A DNA stretch of 64,000 bases, taken from NCBI RefSeq assembly GCF_030369635.1, contig NZ_CP128474.1, positions 1,984,001 to 2,048,000 of the forward strand, given 5' to 3'. Source of the stretch: Microbacterium arborescens. Its GTDB lineage: Bacteria > Actinomycetota > Actinomycetes > Actinomycetales > Microbacteriaceae. Both the position numbers and the translations under genes were made by a program. The notes under the pieces were generated by a model. The model did no database searches and was not told the origin of the DNA. It worked only from the letters and a program-made list of their open reading frames with translations. This document shows positions 9,417 to 18,713 of this stretch, one piece after another (the stretch's first letter is position 1; each line of letters begins with the position of its first letter).

Positions 9417-10627
9417 GGCGCCACCCCCGCGAGCGCAGGCTGGAAGCCCAGCCGCTTGTTCTCGCAGCATCCCGGCCGGCACACGTCGTACCACGGGCCC
9501 AACGACGTCACCGCAGGGCGCTCCTCGACCGGCGTTCCGTTCAGTCGCTCTTCCACGAGGTCGACCAGACCCGCGACGTAGGCCGGGTGCGTGCTCGGCG
9601 AGGCGGTGCGAACGGCGAACAGACCGTGCTCCTCGGCCGTCTCCATCGCCTCGGTGTCGAGGTCCCACAGCACTTCCATGTGGTCGCTGACGAATCCGAG
9701 CGGCACGATGAGCACGGCCTTGCGGCCGGCGGCGGGAAGCTCCGCGATCGCGTCGTTGATGTCGGGCTCGAGCCACGGCACGGACGGCGGGCCGGAGCGG
9801 CTCTGGAACACCAGCTGCCAGGGGCTCGTCGTGCCGAGCTCGGCCACGATCGCCTCGGCCACCGCGGTGTGCTGCGCGACATATGCGCCTCCGGGGCCGA
9901 AGCCGCGCTCGGGCGGGCCGGAACGGTCGGCGTCGGAGTTGGGGATCGAGTGCGTCGAGAAGAGGATCTCGATGTCGGCGTCGGCGATGCCGCGCTCGCG
10001 CACCTTCGCCAGACCCTCGCGGATCCCGTCGACGAACGGGGCGACGAACCCGGGGTGGTCGAAGAACTGCCGCACCTTGTCGATCTCGATCTCGCCCGCC
10101 AGGCTCGTCGCCTCCATCGCGTCGGCCAGGTCTTCGCGATACTGGCGGCACGACGAGTACGAGCTGTAGGCGCTGGTCGCGATCGCGATGACGCGCCGGT
10201 GTCCGTCGGCGTGCAGCTCGCGCAGCGCGTCGTCGACGTACGGCATCCAGTTGCGGTTGCCCCAGTAGACCGGAAGCCCGAGCCCGCGCGCGGCGATCTC
10301 CGCCTCGAGCGCGGCCTTCAGCTCGCGGTTGTGCTGGTTGATGGGCGAGACTCCGCCGAAGTGACGGTAGTGGTGGGCGACCTCTTCGAGGCGCTCATCC
10401 GGGATACCGCGCCCCGCGGTGACGTTGCGGAGGAACGGCAGGACGTCGTCCTGCCCCTCCGGCCCACCGAAACCGAGCAGCAGCAGCGCGTCGTACGACG
10501 TGGGCTCGCTCACGTGCGGCGCTCCCCCGCATGAGGCGGGGCCCGCCGCGGGGACCGCGCAGCCCGGGGCGCACGGCGGCGCGCTCTGCGCGCGCGGCGG
10601 CTTGGGTCGGAACTCGTTCGCGCTCAT
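9413..10627 (-). CDS. hemH: Coproporphyrin III ferrochelatase, with N-terminal extension
   Basis: Inserts ferrous iron into coproporphyrin III in the coproporphyrin-dependent pathway (also called CpfC). Core motifs are LLLGFGGPEGQDDV, HHYRHFGGVSPIN, FSTHSIPNSDADRSGP and PSVPWLEPDI. A C-terminal VCRPGCCENKR together with an internal Cys in SSYSSCRQY supplies the ligands of the [2Fe-2S] cluster known from actinobacterial ferrochelatases. ATG 10627 follows GGAGGT by ten bases and overlaps the hemQ stop (TGATG). It adds about 38 residues rich in Pro, Ala and Cys before the conserved core. A GTG at 10513 preceded by GGGGGAG is an alternative start. Confidence 0.93.
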   Translation of the reverse strand: MSANEFRPKPPRAQSAPPCAPGCAVPAAGPASCGGAPHVSEPTSYDALLLLGFGGPEGQDDVLPFLRNVTAGRGIPDERLEEVAHHYRHFGGVSPINQHNRELKAALEAEIAARGLGLPVYWGNRNWMPYVDDALRELHADGHRRVIAIATSAYSSYSSCRQYREDLADAMEATSLAGEIEIDKVRQFFDHPGFVAPFVDGIREGLAKVRERGIADADIEILFSTHSIPNSDADRSGPPERGFGPGGAYVAQHTAVAEAIVAELGTTSPWQLVFQSRSGPPSVPWLEPDINDAIAELPAAGRKAVLIVPLGFVSDHMEVLWDLDTEAMETAEEHGLFAVRTASPSTHPAYVAGLVDLVEERLNGTPVEERPAVTSLGPWYDVCRPGCCENKRLGFQPALAGVAP

Positions 10628-11316
10628 CAGGACAGCACCTCCGCCAGTTCGGACACCTCGACGCGTCGGCCGGTGTAGAAGGGGACCTCTTCGCGGACGT
10701 GTCGCCGCGCATCGGTGGCGCGCAGATCGCGCATGAGGTCGACGAGGCTGATCAGCTCGTCGCTCTCGAGGGGCAGCAGCCACTCGTAGTCGCTGAGGGC
10801 GAAGGTCGAGACCGTGTTCGCGATGACGTCCGAGAACTTCGCGCCGCGGCGGCCGTGCTGGGCGAGCATCGCCGAGCGCTCTTCCTCGGGAAGCAGGTAC
10901 CACTCGTAGCTGCGCACGAACGGGTAGAGGCACAGCCACTCGCGGGCGTGCTCGCCGCGGAGATAGCCGGGGACGTGACGCTTGTTGAACTCCGCCTCGC
11001 GGTGCACGCCCATCGCGCTCCATTCGAGGTCGAAGGCGGCCAGCGCCGCTGTGCGGCGCAGCTCGCGCAGCGCGCGCTGCAGCGCCGCCGGGTCGTCGTC
11101 GGAGCCGGGAGCGGTGTGCAGCCAGACCATCAGGTCGGCGCCTGCCCGCATGCCGGTGACGTCGTACAGACCGCGCACCGTCACACCGGCGCCGGGCAGT
11201 CCGCCCACGACGCGCTCGAGCTCGGCGAGGTCGGCATCGGTGGGAGCCTGCGGGCGCGGGCGGGGGCCGGCGAGGATCGCGAAGAGCGTGTAACCGAGTG
11301 GAACCTGTTCGGTCAT
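10627..11316 (-). CDS. hemQ: Coproheme decarboxylase HemQ (ChdC)
   Basis: Chlorite-dismutase-fold enzyme that oxidatively decarboxylates two propionates of coproheme to give heme b; its presence marks the coproporphyrin-dependent route. The protein has 229 residues. Conserved segments are DLMVWLHT, FDLEWSAMGVHREAEFNKRHVPGYLRG, and YPFVRSYEWY, which should hold the catalytic tyrosine. ATG 11316 has AAAGGA before it and overlaps the cgoX stop (ATGA). It overlaps hemH by one base. Confidence 0.95.
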   Translation of the reverse strand: MTEQVPLGYTLFAILAGPRPRPQAPTDADLAELERVVGGLPGAGVTVRGLYDVTGMRAGADLMVWLHTAPGSDDDPAALQRALRELRRTAALAAFDLEWSAMGVHREAEFNKRHVPGYLRGEHAREWLCLYPFVRSYEWYLLPEEERSAMLAQHGRRGAKFSDVIANTVSTFALSDYEWLLPLESDELISLVDLMRDLRATDARRHVREEVPFYTGRRVEVSELAEVLS

Positions 11317-12719
11317 CGGAAGTCCTTTCGAACGGAGGAATCGGCGAGAAGTTCGTGCGCGAGAGCGCGGGCATGCGGGATGACGGATGCGAGACCCGTT
11401 CCGGCGGCGACGGCTCCGGTGACGTGGATGCCGCGCGCCGCGGCATCCACCACCGTCGCGGTCCACGCGTCGGACTCGGCCGGGACCACGGCGTCGCGCC
11501 ATCGGGTCGTGATGACCTCACCGATGTCGGCCCGGTCGACGCGCGCACCGGTGAGGTGCGAGATCTCGCGTGCCACGGCCCCAGCGGAGTCGAGACCCGC
11601 GGTGTCGTCGGCTCGCGCCGACAGGCGGACGAGGTGGGTCCCCTCCGGCAGTGCTTCTCGGGCCCAGGCCCATTTCGCGTCGATGTGGGTGAGTGCCTTG
11701 GCGGCGGTGCGCGCGTCGGGCGCGACGATGACGCCCGATCCGACGGGTTCTGCTGCGAGGTCGGGCGCGGTGACGGCCGCGGTGAGCAGGCGGACGGCTG
11801 GCTGGATCGGCGCGGTCGCCGCCGCGTCGATCGCGCCGCTGTCCTGCCCGAGCAGGGTCGCCGCGCCACGCGGGCCGGTCGCGATCACGACCACGCCGGC
11901 GCGGATGGTCGCGCCGTCGGCGAGCGTCACCGTCGCGCCGGACACGCGTTCGGCGACGAGGTGCGCCACGGCCGCACCGGTGCGGATCACCGCGCCGCGC
12001 TCGACGGCGAGAGCCGCGACCGCATCGGCGAGCCGCCACATGCCGCCCGAGATCCCGCCGACCGCGGTGCCACCGGGAGCGTTCGGGGCGACCTCCGCCG
12101 CTGCGGCGAGCAACGAGCCGGTGCGCTCGAACGCCGCCCACATCTTCGGGTGGAGCCGCGGCAGCGGAACCGCCGCGGCCGGCTGCGAGTAGATGCTGCG
12201 GCACAGCGGATCGACCAGGTCGCGGACGAGCCCCGCGCCGAGGCGCTCCTCGACGACATCCGCGAGCGACGCGGTCGGGTCGATCGGCGCGTCGAGCATC
12301 TCGGCCGCGGCCCGCTCGGCCGCGCGGGCGCCGATGATCGCGACGACGTCGGGGGCGAGAGGGTCGGCAGGGATGCCGATGACCGTTCGTCGCGGCAGCG
12401 GCAGTCGACTCCAGCGGGGGCCGGGCAGTCCGACGCCGTGCTGCGAGACCAGATGGGCCGGACCCGACCGTGGCGCGACGACCTCGAGCGGCAGCGCGTA
12501 GTCGGCGATGAGTCGCGGCACCGCGTCGGTGCGCTTGGCGAACGACTCCGCGCCCAGGTCGACGTCGATGCCGGCGATGCGTCCGCGGCGCAGCATCCCG
12601 CCGATCTGGTCATCGGACTCGACGACCATGACCCGCGCACCCGCGGTGACGGCCTCGAGCGCGACGACGAGTCCGGCGATACCGGCCCCGACGACGATGA
12701 CGTCGGTCTCGACGGTCAC
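11313..12719 (-). CDS. cgoX: Coproporphyrinogen III oxidase (HemY-type, FAD)
   Basis: FAD enzyme that oxidises coproporphyrinogen III to coproporphyrin III; homologues are often annotated as protoporphyrinogen oxidase HemY. The dinucleotide-binding motif VIVVGAGIAGLVVALEAV is at the N-terminus, followed by GGMLRRGRIAGIDVDLGAESF. I chose the GTG at 12719 because it overlaps the hemE stop (GTGA) like the other junctions here and has GGTGG upstream; a GTG at 12731 would add four residues. The protein has 468 residues. Confidence 0.93.
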   Translation of the reverse strand: MTVETDVIVVGAGIAGLVVALEAVTAGARVMVVESDDQIGGMLRRGRIAGIDVDLGAESFAKRTDAVPRLIADYALPLEVVAPRSGPAHLVSQHGVGLPGPRWSRLPLPRRTVIGIPADPLAPDVVAIIGARAAERAAAEMLDAPIDPTASLADVVEERLGAGLVRDLVDPLCRSIYSQPAAAVPLPRLHPKMWAAFERTGSLLAAAAEVAPNAPGGTAVGGISGGMWRLADAVAALAVERGAVIRTGAAVAHLVAERVSGATVTLADGATIRAGVVVIATGPRGAATLLGQDSGAIDAAATAPIQPAVRLLTAAVTAPDLAAEPVGSGVIVAPDARTAAKALTHIDAKWAWAREALPEGTHLVRLSARADDTAGLDSAGAVAREISHLTGARVDRADIGEVITTRWRDAVVPAESDAWTATVVDAAARGIHVTGAVAAGTGLASVIPHARALAHELLADSSVRKDFR

Positions 12720-13813
12720 GCCGATCGCCACCCGTGGACGGTGCGCACGACCGAGCTGATGGCGTCGGGGTCGGCTTCCATCGGCACCCCGTGGCCGAGG
12801 TTGAACACGTGGGCGCGCGCTGCGCGCCCGGCCTCGAGGATGCGGACGATCGCGGCATCGCGCACCTCTGCGGGGGCGAACAGCAGCGCGGGATCGAGGT
12901 TGCCCTGCAGCGTGAGGTCGCCGCCCACCCGACGGGCCGCTTCATCCAGTGGCACGCGGTAGTCGACGCCGAGGGCGTCGATGCCGATCGACGCCATGTC
13001 GCGCAGGATCTCCCCCGTGCCGACACCGAAGTGGACGAGCGGGATGTGATCGATGCCGGCACCCGCCGGGACCGGAAGGGCGCGCACCGCCTCGAGCGAG
13101 GCAGCCGATGCCGGCAGCGCTGCGGCTCGATAGTCCTCGGGGGGAAGACCCCCCGCCCACGAGTCGAACAGTTGAGCCGCGCTGGCGCCGGACTCGACCT
13201 GCAATGCGAGGAACTCGCCGGTCACCCGGGCAAGCCACTCCGTGAGGGCGCGCCACGCGGCCGGATCTTCATGGATCAGGCGACGGGCAGCCAAGTGATC
13301 CTTCGACGGCCCTCCCTCGACGAGGTAGGCGGCGAGGGTGAACGGGGCTCCGGCGAAGCCGATGAGCGGCAGCGGCTCGCCGCGCGACTCCGACTCCTCG
13401 GCCAGCATCCCCGTGGTCAGCTCGACGGCGCGCGCGATGGCCTCGCCGCGCTCGCGGACGAGACGGGGGTCGATCTCGACCGCACGAGCGATGTCGGCCG
13501 CGGTCCGCAGCGGGTGCGCGAAGACCGGTCCGCGCCCGGCCACGATCTCGACCTCGATGCCGAGGATCGCCAGCGGAATGATGATGTCGCTGAAGAAGAT
13601 GGCGGCGTCGACGCCGTGACGGCGCACCGGTTGCAGCGTGATCTCGCTCGCCAGCTCGGGTGTCAGGCACGCGTCGAGCATCGATCCCTGCGACCGCAGT
13701 GCGCGGTACTCGGGGAGCGACCGGCCGGCCTGGCGCATGAACCAGACGGGGGTCTTCTCGACGCGTTCGCCGAGCAGGGTGCGCACGAGCCGGCTCGAGC
13801 CGGTGGCGTGCAT
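12716..13813 (-). CDS. hemE: Uroporphyrinogen decarboxylase
   Basis: Removes the four acetate carboxyls of uroporphyrinogen III to give coproporphyrinogen III. The hallmark PVWFMRQAGRSLPEYR is near the N-terminus and FSDIIIPLAILGIEVEIV follows. The coordinates use the ATG at 13813 (365 residues), but that ATG has no ribosome site. GAGGAG at 13847-13852 stands exactly six bases before an in-frame ATT at 13840, which would add nine residues (IPASAHPLV). A GTG at 13879 lies upstream of the likely transcription start. It is the first gene of the heme operon and divergent from hemA. Confidence 0.95.
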   Translation of the reverse strand: MHATGSSRLVRTLLGERVEKTPVWFMRQAGRSLPEYRALRSQGSMLDACLTPELASEITLQPVRRHGVDAAIFFSDIIIPLAILGIEVEIVAGRGPVFAHPLRTAADIARAVEIDPRLVRERGEAIARAVELTTGMLAEESESRGEPLPLIGFAGAPFTLAAYLVEGGPSKDHLAARRLIHEDPAAWRALTEWLARVTGEFLALQVESGASAAQLFDSWAGGLPPEDYRAAALPASAASLEAVRALPVPAGAGIDHIPLVHFGVGTGEILRDMASIGIDALGVDYRVPLDEAARRVGGDLTLQGNLDPALLFAPAEVRDAAIVRILEAGRAARAHVFNLGHGVPMEADPDAISSVVRTVHGWRSA

Positions 13814-13867
13814 GACGAGAGGGTGGGCGGATGCCGGAATGATGATCTCCTCGAATGAGTTAATCGA

Positions 13868-13874
13868 TATACTA
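13868..13874. promoter_or_regulatory. Overlapping divergent -10 boxes of hemA and hemE
   Basis: TATACT on the plus strand (13868-13873) serves hemA, and TAGTAT on the minus strand (13874-13869) serves hemE. This is one of the few AT-rich patches in the window. A minus-strand start near 13862 would fit the GAGGAG at 13847-13852. Neither direction has a recognisable -35. Confidence 0.5.
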
Positions 13875-13902
13875 GTCACGATTCCAGGGGGTTCTTCCGC
13901 AC

Positions 13903-15219
13903 GTGCTCGTCGCTCTCACCGCGCATCAGCGCTCCACGCCGCTCGCTTCACTCGAGCGACTCTCCGTCATCGGAGACGAAGTCGGCACCCGGTTGACAGA
14001 TGCCCACGAAGCCATCCAGGGCGCCGTGGTCCTTGCGACCTGCAACCGCTTCGAGGCCTACTTCGACCTGCGCGATGACGCCGACTTCCCCTCGACGATC
14101 CCGGCCATGGACGCGGCCATGGAAGAGATCGCGAAGCTGAGCGATCTGCCCTACCGGACCGTCCGCGAGACCGTCGACTTCGCTCACGGCAACAAGGTCG
14201 CCCACCACCTGTTCTCCGTCGCATCGGGCCTCGATTCGGTCGCCGTCGGCGAGGACGAGATCGCGGGCCAGGTGCGCCGCGCGCTCGACGACGCGCGACG
14301 GGGCGGACTGACGACGGCTCCCCTCGAGCACCTCTTCCAGCGCGCGACGGAGACCTCGCGCGCCGTGAAGAACAGCACGCGCATCGGCGAATCGGGTCGC
14401 TCTCTCGTTCGCCTCGCGCTCGAGCTCGCCTCCTCTCGCGTGGCCGATTGGTCGACGGTGCGGGTGCTGCTGGTGGGCACGGGACGGTACGCCGCGGCAT
14501 CCCTCGCGGCCCTGCGCGACAAGGGTGCCGTCGACGTGCGTGTGCACTCGCGCTCGGGACGCAGCCGGTTCGCGCAGCGCGAGCACCTCGTCGCCATCGA
14601 CGCCGAGCACTACGCCGACGAAGCGGCGGCCGCCGACGTCATCGTCACCTGCACCACGACCACGGACACCTACGCTCTGACCGCGGACGAGCACGCCGCC
14701 CGGCGCAGCGGCGCCGATCGCACGCAGCTGATCATCGACCTGGGCCTGCCCCGCAACGTCGACCCCGCCCTGCGCGACGTCCCCGACATCGAACTGCTCG
14801 ACCTCGAGACGATCCGCCTGCACGCACCGATCGACGAGTTCGCCACGCTCGACGAGGCACGCGAGATCGTCGCCGGCGCCGCCGCACGGCACGCCGCGGC
14901 CCGACGCGTGCACGAGGTCGCGCCCTCCGTCGTCGCGATGCGGGGGTACATCACCGGCATCCTCGACGACGAGCTCGAACGCTCCCGGCTGCGCGGCGAG
15001 TCGCCGCAGGTCGAGGCGGCGCTGCGGCACTTCTCCGGCGTGCTGCTGCACCGCCTCATCGCCCAGGGACACACCCTGGCCTCGTCCGGCTCGGGTGCCG
15101 CCTGGGCGGATGCCGTCGCCACGGTCTTCCCCACCGCGGCCGACGCCCCCGCATCCGCCGGCTCCGTTCCGAGCGAGCGCGCCCCGGGCGGAGTCGAAGC
15201 GGGGGTCGGTCGGTCATGA
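13903..15219 (+). CDS. hemA: Glutamyl-tRNA reductase
   Basis: First committed step of the C5 pathway: NADPH reduces glutamyl-tRNA to glutamate-1-semialdehyde, which HemL uses. The catalytic cysteine is in ATCNRFEAYFD, and LFSVASGLDSVAVGEDEIAGQV is the classic signature. The GTG at 13903 is preceded by AGGGGG at a rather long 11-base spacing. The protein has 438 residues. It is divergent from hemE and shares a bidirectional promoter region. The stop overlaps the start of a LacI-type regulator gene (ATGA), so the regulator is co-expressed with hemA. Confidence 0.96.
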   Translation: MLVALTAHQRSTPLASLERLSVIGDEVGTRLTDAHEAIQGAVVLATCNRFEAYFDLRDDADFPSTIPAMDAAMEEIAKLSDLPYRTVRETVDFAHGNKVAHHLFSVASGLDSVAVGEDEIAGQVRRALDDARRGGLTTAPLEHLFQRATETSRAVKNSTRIGESGRSLVRLALELASSRVADWSTVRVLLVGTGRYAAASLAALRDKGAVDVRVHSRSGRSRFAQREHLVAIDAEHYADEAAAADVIVTCTTTTDTYALTADEHAARRSGADRTQLIIDLGLPRNVDPALRDVPDIELLDLETIRLHAPIDEFATLDEAREIVAGAAARHAAARRVHEVAPSVVAMRGYITGILDDELERSRLRGESPQVEAALRHFSGVLLHRLIAQGHTLASSGSGAAWADAVATVFPTAADAPASAGSVPSERAPGGVEAGVGRS

Positions 15220-16193
15220 CCCGGCAGGTGACCCTGAAAGACATCGCGCTGCGCGCGGGTGTCTCGACGGCCGCCATCAGCCAGGCCCTCAACGATCGCG
15301 GAAGCCTGCGCCCCGAGACCCGCGAGCGCATCAAGGCGATCGCCGCCGAGCTCGGCTATCAGCCCAACAAGTACGCCGCCGCGCTGCGGAGCGGCCGCAC
15401 GATGTCGGTCGGCTTCGTCGTTCCGCAGGATGCCGAGCTCGACCTGTCGAAGCGCGGTGCGCTGCACCGCAGCAGGCATATCGGCGCGCTCGTCAGCGCT
15501 GCGGCCGATCAGGGATTCACCGTCACGATGCTTCCCGCTGCGCGGCCCGATCTGCTCCGCGGCGCGCAGATCGACGTCGTCTACTTCGCCGAGGTGGCCG
15601 CCGATGACCTGCTGCTGCGCGAGGCCATCGCTCGCGGCATCCCCGTCGCCACGAACGACCTCTATGTCGACACCGAGCTGTCGATCACCGTGCGCACCGG
15701 GTACGACGAGGCCGTGCGCTCCGCCCTCGCCCTGCTCGAAGCCGGCGGAGCCCGGCGCATCGGGTTCCTCGTCGAGGATGCGGGCTCACCCCGCGACGAG
15801 ATCGGCGAGACGGCGTATCGCGCATGGAGCACCGTTCGCGGTCGGGAGCCTCTCGTCGCATACCTCGACGCCGAGCACGGCGCGCTCCCCCGCCGGGTCG
15901 GCGAGCTGCGCGACGCGGGCGCCGACGCCATCTTCTCGTTCGCCGAGGAAGGCCCGGCGATCTACCTGCAGCTCGAGGAGATGGACTTCGTCATTCCGCG
16001 CGACATCCAGTTCGTCGCACTGTGCACGAGCGACTGCGCCGTGAACACCCGGCTGGGCGTCACGCACGTCTGCGTGCACCCGGAGCTCGCTCCCGCCGCG
16101 ATGTTCCAGGCCCTCAGCGGCATCCGCGATGCCGCGTCACCCGATGTCGTCGATCTTCCCTGGGAGATCGTCCGCGGCTCCTCGACGCGCTGA
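15216..16193 (+). CDS. LacI-family transcriptional regulator coupled to hemA
   Basis: DNA-binding regulator of the LacI family, 325 residues. The N-terminal helix-turn-helix is VTLKDIALRAGVSTAAISQAL, followed by the hinge region GYQPNKYAAALRSGRT. The C-terminal periplasmic-binding-like domain runs from about residue 60; it lacks the ordinary GFDD sugar-type signature and reads VALCTSDCAVNTRL instead. The start overlaps the hemA stop by four bases, an unusual partner for a heme gene. The ligand is unknown; no sugar genes are adjacent. The 3' end meets tatD convergently with a four-base gap. Confidence 0.9.
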   Translation: MTRQVTLKDIALRAGVSTAAISQALNDRGSLRPETRERIKAIAAELGYQPNKYAAALRSGRTMSVGFVVPQDAELDLSKRGALHRSRHIGALVSAAADQGFTVTMLPAARPDLLRGAQIDVVYFAEVAADDLLLREAIARGIPVATNDLYVDTELSITVRTGYDEAVRSALALLEAGGARRIGFLVEDAGSPRDEIGETAYRAWSTVRGREPLVAYLDAEHGALPRRVGELRDAGADAIFSFAEEGPAIYLQLEEMDFVIPRDIQFVALCTSDCAVNTRLGVTHVCVHPELAPAAMFQALSGIRDAASPDVVDLPWEIVRGSSTR

Positions 16194-16197
16194 GGCG

Positions 16198-17136
16198 TCA
16201 GAACTCGCCGTAGACCTCGAGGGTGTTCGCGGCGATCTGGGCCGACAGCTCGTCGACATCGATTCCGAGCTCCGCGGCCATGAACCGCAGCGTCATCGGG
16301 ATCAGGTAGGGCGCGTTCGGGCGCCCGCGATGCGGGGCCGGCGTGAGGAAGGGAGCGTCGGTCTCGACGAGGATGCGCTCGCGCGGCGTGACCGCGAGGG
16401 CGTCGCGCAGGTTCTGGGCGTTCTTGAACGTCACGTTCCCGGCGAAGCTGAGCCAGTAGCCGCGGTCCGTCGCGACGCGCGCCATCTCGGCGTCGCCGGA
16501 AAAGCAGTGGAACACGGTGCGCTCGGGAGCCCCCACCCGCTGCAGCGTCTCGAGGACGGCGTCATGAGCGTCGCGGTCGTGGATCTGCATCGCGACGCCG
16601 TGCTTCTTCGCCAGCGCGATGTGCGCCTCGAAACTCTCGAACTGCGCCGGCAGCCCGTCCTCCTCGGTACGGAAGAAGTCGAGGCCCGTCTCGCCGATCG
16701 CCCGCACGCGGGGCTGCGCGGCGAGCTCGTCGATGACGCCGATCGCCTCGTCGAGTCGCCCGGCCGCGGCGTACAGCGGCGCCTCGTTCGGGTGGATGGC
16801 GACGGCGGCGAGGACGCGCGGGTGCGACGCCGCCGCCCACGCCGACCACCGCGACGAGTCGATGTCTCCGCCGGCCTGGACGACGCCGATCACGCCGACG
16901 GATGCCGCGAGTTCGAGCTGCTCCCCGAGCGAGCGGGGCTCGTCGCCGTCCTCGATCTCGAGGTGGGTGTGATTGTCGTAGACCGGCACCGCGAGCGGCT
17001 CCGGCGCCTCCGGCCAGCGCACATCCCGGGCGGCCTGCGAACGCTGCCGCACATACTGCGAGACGTCAACCGTCGACTCGCCCCGAAGTGACGATGTCGG
17101 GGTCGCCGAATCGGCGCTTTCTGGCGAGTCGACCAT
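16198..17136 (-). CDS. tatD: TatD-family metal-dependent hydrolase (DNase)
   Basis: TIM-barrel metal-dependent nuclease/phosphoesterase of the TatD family, 312 residues. Metal-binding motifs are DNHTHLEI, AIHPNEA, GETGLDFF, IHDRDAHDA, FHCFSG and VETDAPFLTPAPHRG. About 50 residues precede the conserved core, common in actinobacterial members. The ATG at 17136 is two bases after the metG stop, so the two form one unit, the order metG-tatD known from many actinobacteria. Confidence 0.94.
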   Translation of the reverse strand: MVDSPESADSATPTSSLRGESTVDVSQYVRQRSQAARDVRWPEAPEPLAVPVYDNHTHLEIEDGDEPRSLGEQLELAASVGVIGVVQAGGDIDSSRWSAWAAASHPRVLAAVAIHPNEAPLYAAAGRLDEAIGVIDELAAQPRVRAIGETGLDFFRTEEDGLPAQFESFEAHIALAKKHGVAMQIHDRDAHDAVLETLQRVGAPERTVFHCFSGDAEMARVATDRGYWLSFAGNVTFKNAQNLRDALAVTPRERILVETDAPFLTPAPHRGRPNAPYLIPMTLRFMAAELGIDVDELSAQIAANTLEVYGEF

Positions 17137-17138
17137 GC

Positions 17139-18707
17139 TTACGCAGGCTGCTCGACGCGCGGGAACAGCGGGGCGAGGCCGTTGACCGTCGTGCCGGCGC
17201 GCAGCACACCCCACGTGCCCGCCTCGCGCAGCGGCTGGTCCTCGATGCGGGCGTCGATACCGAGCGCCTCCCACAGCTTGCGCGTCGACTCGGGCATCAC
17301 CGGCGACAGCAGCACCGCGAGCGCGCGCAGCCCCTCGGCCGCGGTGTACAGCACCGTGCCCAGTCGTGCCCGCTTGGCGTCGTCCTTCGCGAGAGCCCAC
17401 GGCTCGTTCTCGGTGATGTAGCCGTTCAGCGCGTCGACGATCGTCCAGATGGCACCGATCGCCTCGTCGGGCCGGAACCGTTCCATCGCGGCATCCGCGG
17501 CGGTGGCGGCGTCCGCAACGACCCGTTGGATCGCGAGATCGCCCTCGGTGTACTCGGCCGGCGCGGGCACGATCGCCTCGTAGTAACGCTCGATCATCGC
17601 GATCGTGCGCGACGCGAGGTTGCCGAATCCGTTGGCGAGCTCGGCCTGATATCGCGCGGACAGGTCCTCCCACGAGAACGAACCGTCCTGACCGAACGCG
17701 ATCGCCGACAGGAAGTAGAACCGGTACGCGTCCGACCCGAACACGTCGGTGATCTCGGTCGGCGCGATGCCGGTGAGCTTCGACTTCGACATCTTCTCGC
17801 CGCCGACGAGCAGCCAGCCGTGCGCGAACACGCCGCGCGGCACGTCGAGGCCCGCGGCCATCAGCATCGCGGGCCAGATCACCGCGTGGAACCGCAGGAT
17901 GTCCTTGCCCACCACGTGGTAGGCGGGCCAGCGGCGCGCGAACTCGTCCGGGTCGGTGCCGTAACCGATCGCGGTGGCGTAGTTCAGCAGCGCATCGACC
18001 CACACGTAGATCACGTGCGACGGGTCCCACGGCACCGTGATGCCCCAGTCGAAGGCCGACCGCGAGATCGAGAGGTCCTTCAGCCCCGACTTCACGAACG
18101 AGACGACCTCGTTGCGCGCCGACTCCGGACGCACGAAGTCGGGCTCGTTCTTGTACAGCTCCAACAGGCGGTCCTGGAACTCGCTGAGCTTGAAGAAGTA
18201 GTTCTTCTCCTGCAGCAGCTCGAGCGGCTTCGAGTGGATGGCGCAGACCTTGAGCCCTTCGAAGGCGCCGGTACCGTCGGCGATCTCGGCCTCGGGCTTG
18301 AACTCCTCGCATCCCACGCAGTACAGCGCGGCGTACTCGCCGGCGTAGATGTACCCGCGGTCGAAGAGCGTCTGGACGAAGACCTTCACGCGCTCCTCGT
18401 GACGCTCCTGCGTCGTGCGGATGAAGTCGTCGTTGGCGACGTCGAGCGTGCGCAGGAGCGGGAACCACGACTCTTCGACGAGCTTGTCGACCCACTCCTG
18501 GGGAGTGACGTTGTTCGCCGCAGCGGCACGGAGCATCTTCTGACCGTGCTCGTCGGTGCCCGTCAGCATCCACGTGTCGTCGCCGGCTTGGCGGTGCCAG
18601 CGCGCGAGCGTGTCCACCGCCACCGTCGTGTAGCCGTGCCCGATGTGGGGCAGGTCGCTCGGGTAGTAGATCGGCGTGGTGATGTAGAAACTGCGGCCGT
18701 TGCTCAC
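17139..18707 (-). CDS. metG: Methionyl-tRNA synthetase
   Basis: Class I aminoacyl-tRNA synthetase charging tRNA-Met, 522 residues, without the C-terminal tRNA-binding extension. HIGH-like LPHIGHG is near residue 20 and KMSKS is in GGEKMSKSKLTG. The connective-peptide zinc knuckle is represented by CVGCEEF and CAIHSKP. The GTG at 18707 lies six bases after TAGAAT, indicating a leaderless transcript. tatD follows after two bases. Confidence 0.97.
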   Translation of the reverse strand: MSNGRSFYITTPIYYPSDLPHIGHGYTTVAVDTLARWHRQAGDDTWMLTGTDEHGQKMLRAAAANNVTPQEWVDKLVEESWFPLLRTLDVANDDFIRTTQERHEERVKVFVQTLFDRGYIYAGEYAALYCVGCEEFKPEAEIADGTGAFEGLKVCAIHSKPLELLQEKNYFFKLSEFQDRLLELYKNEPDFVRPESARNEVVSFVKSGLKDLSISRSAFDWGITVPWDPSHVIYVWVDALLNYATAIGYGTDPDEFARRWPAYHVVGKDILRFHAVIWPAMLMAAGLDVPRGVFAHGWLLVGGEKMSKSKLTGIAPTEITDVFGSDAYRFYFLSAIAFGQDGSFSWEDLSARYQAELANGFGNLASRTIAMIERYYEAIVPAPAEYTEGDLAIQRVVADAATAADAAMERFRPDEAIGAIWTIVDALNGYITENEPWALAKDDAKRARLGTVLYTAAEGLRALAVLLSPVMPESTRKLWEALGIDARIEDQPLREAGTWGVLRAGTTVNGLAPLFPRVEQPA

Positions 18708-18713
18708 CCCGAG

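Noticed and set aside
12720..12731. GTG 12731 as the start of cgoX.
   Set aside because: It has no ribosome site, and GTG 12719 gives the four-base overlap seen at most other heme operon junctions.
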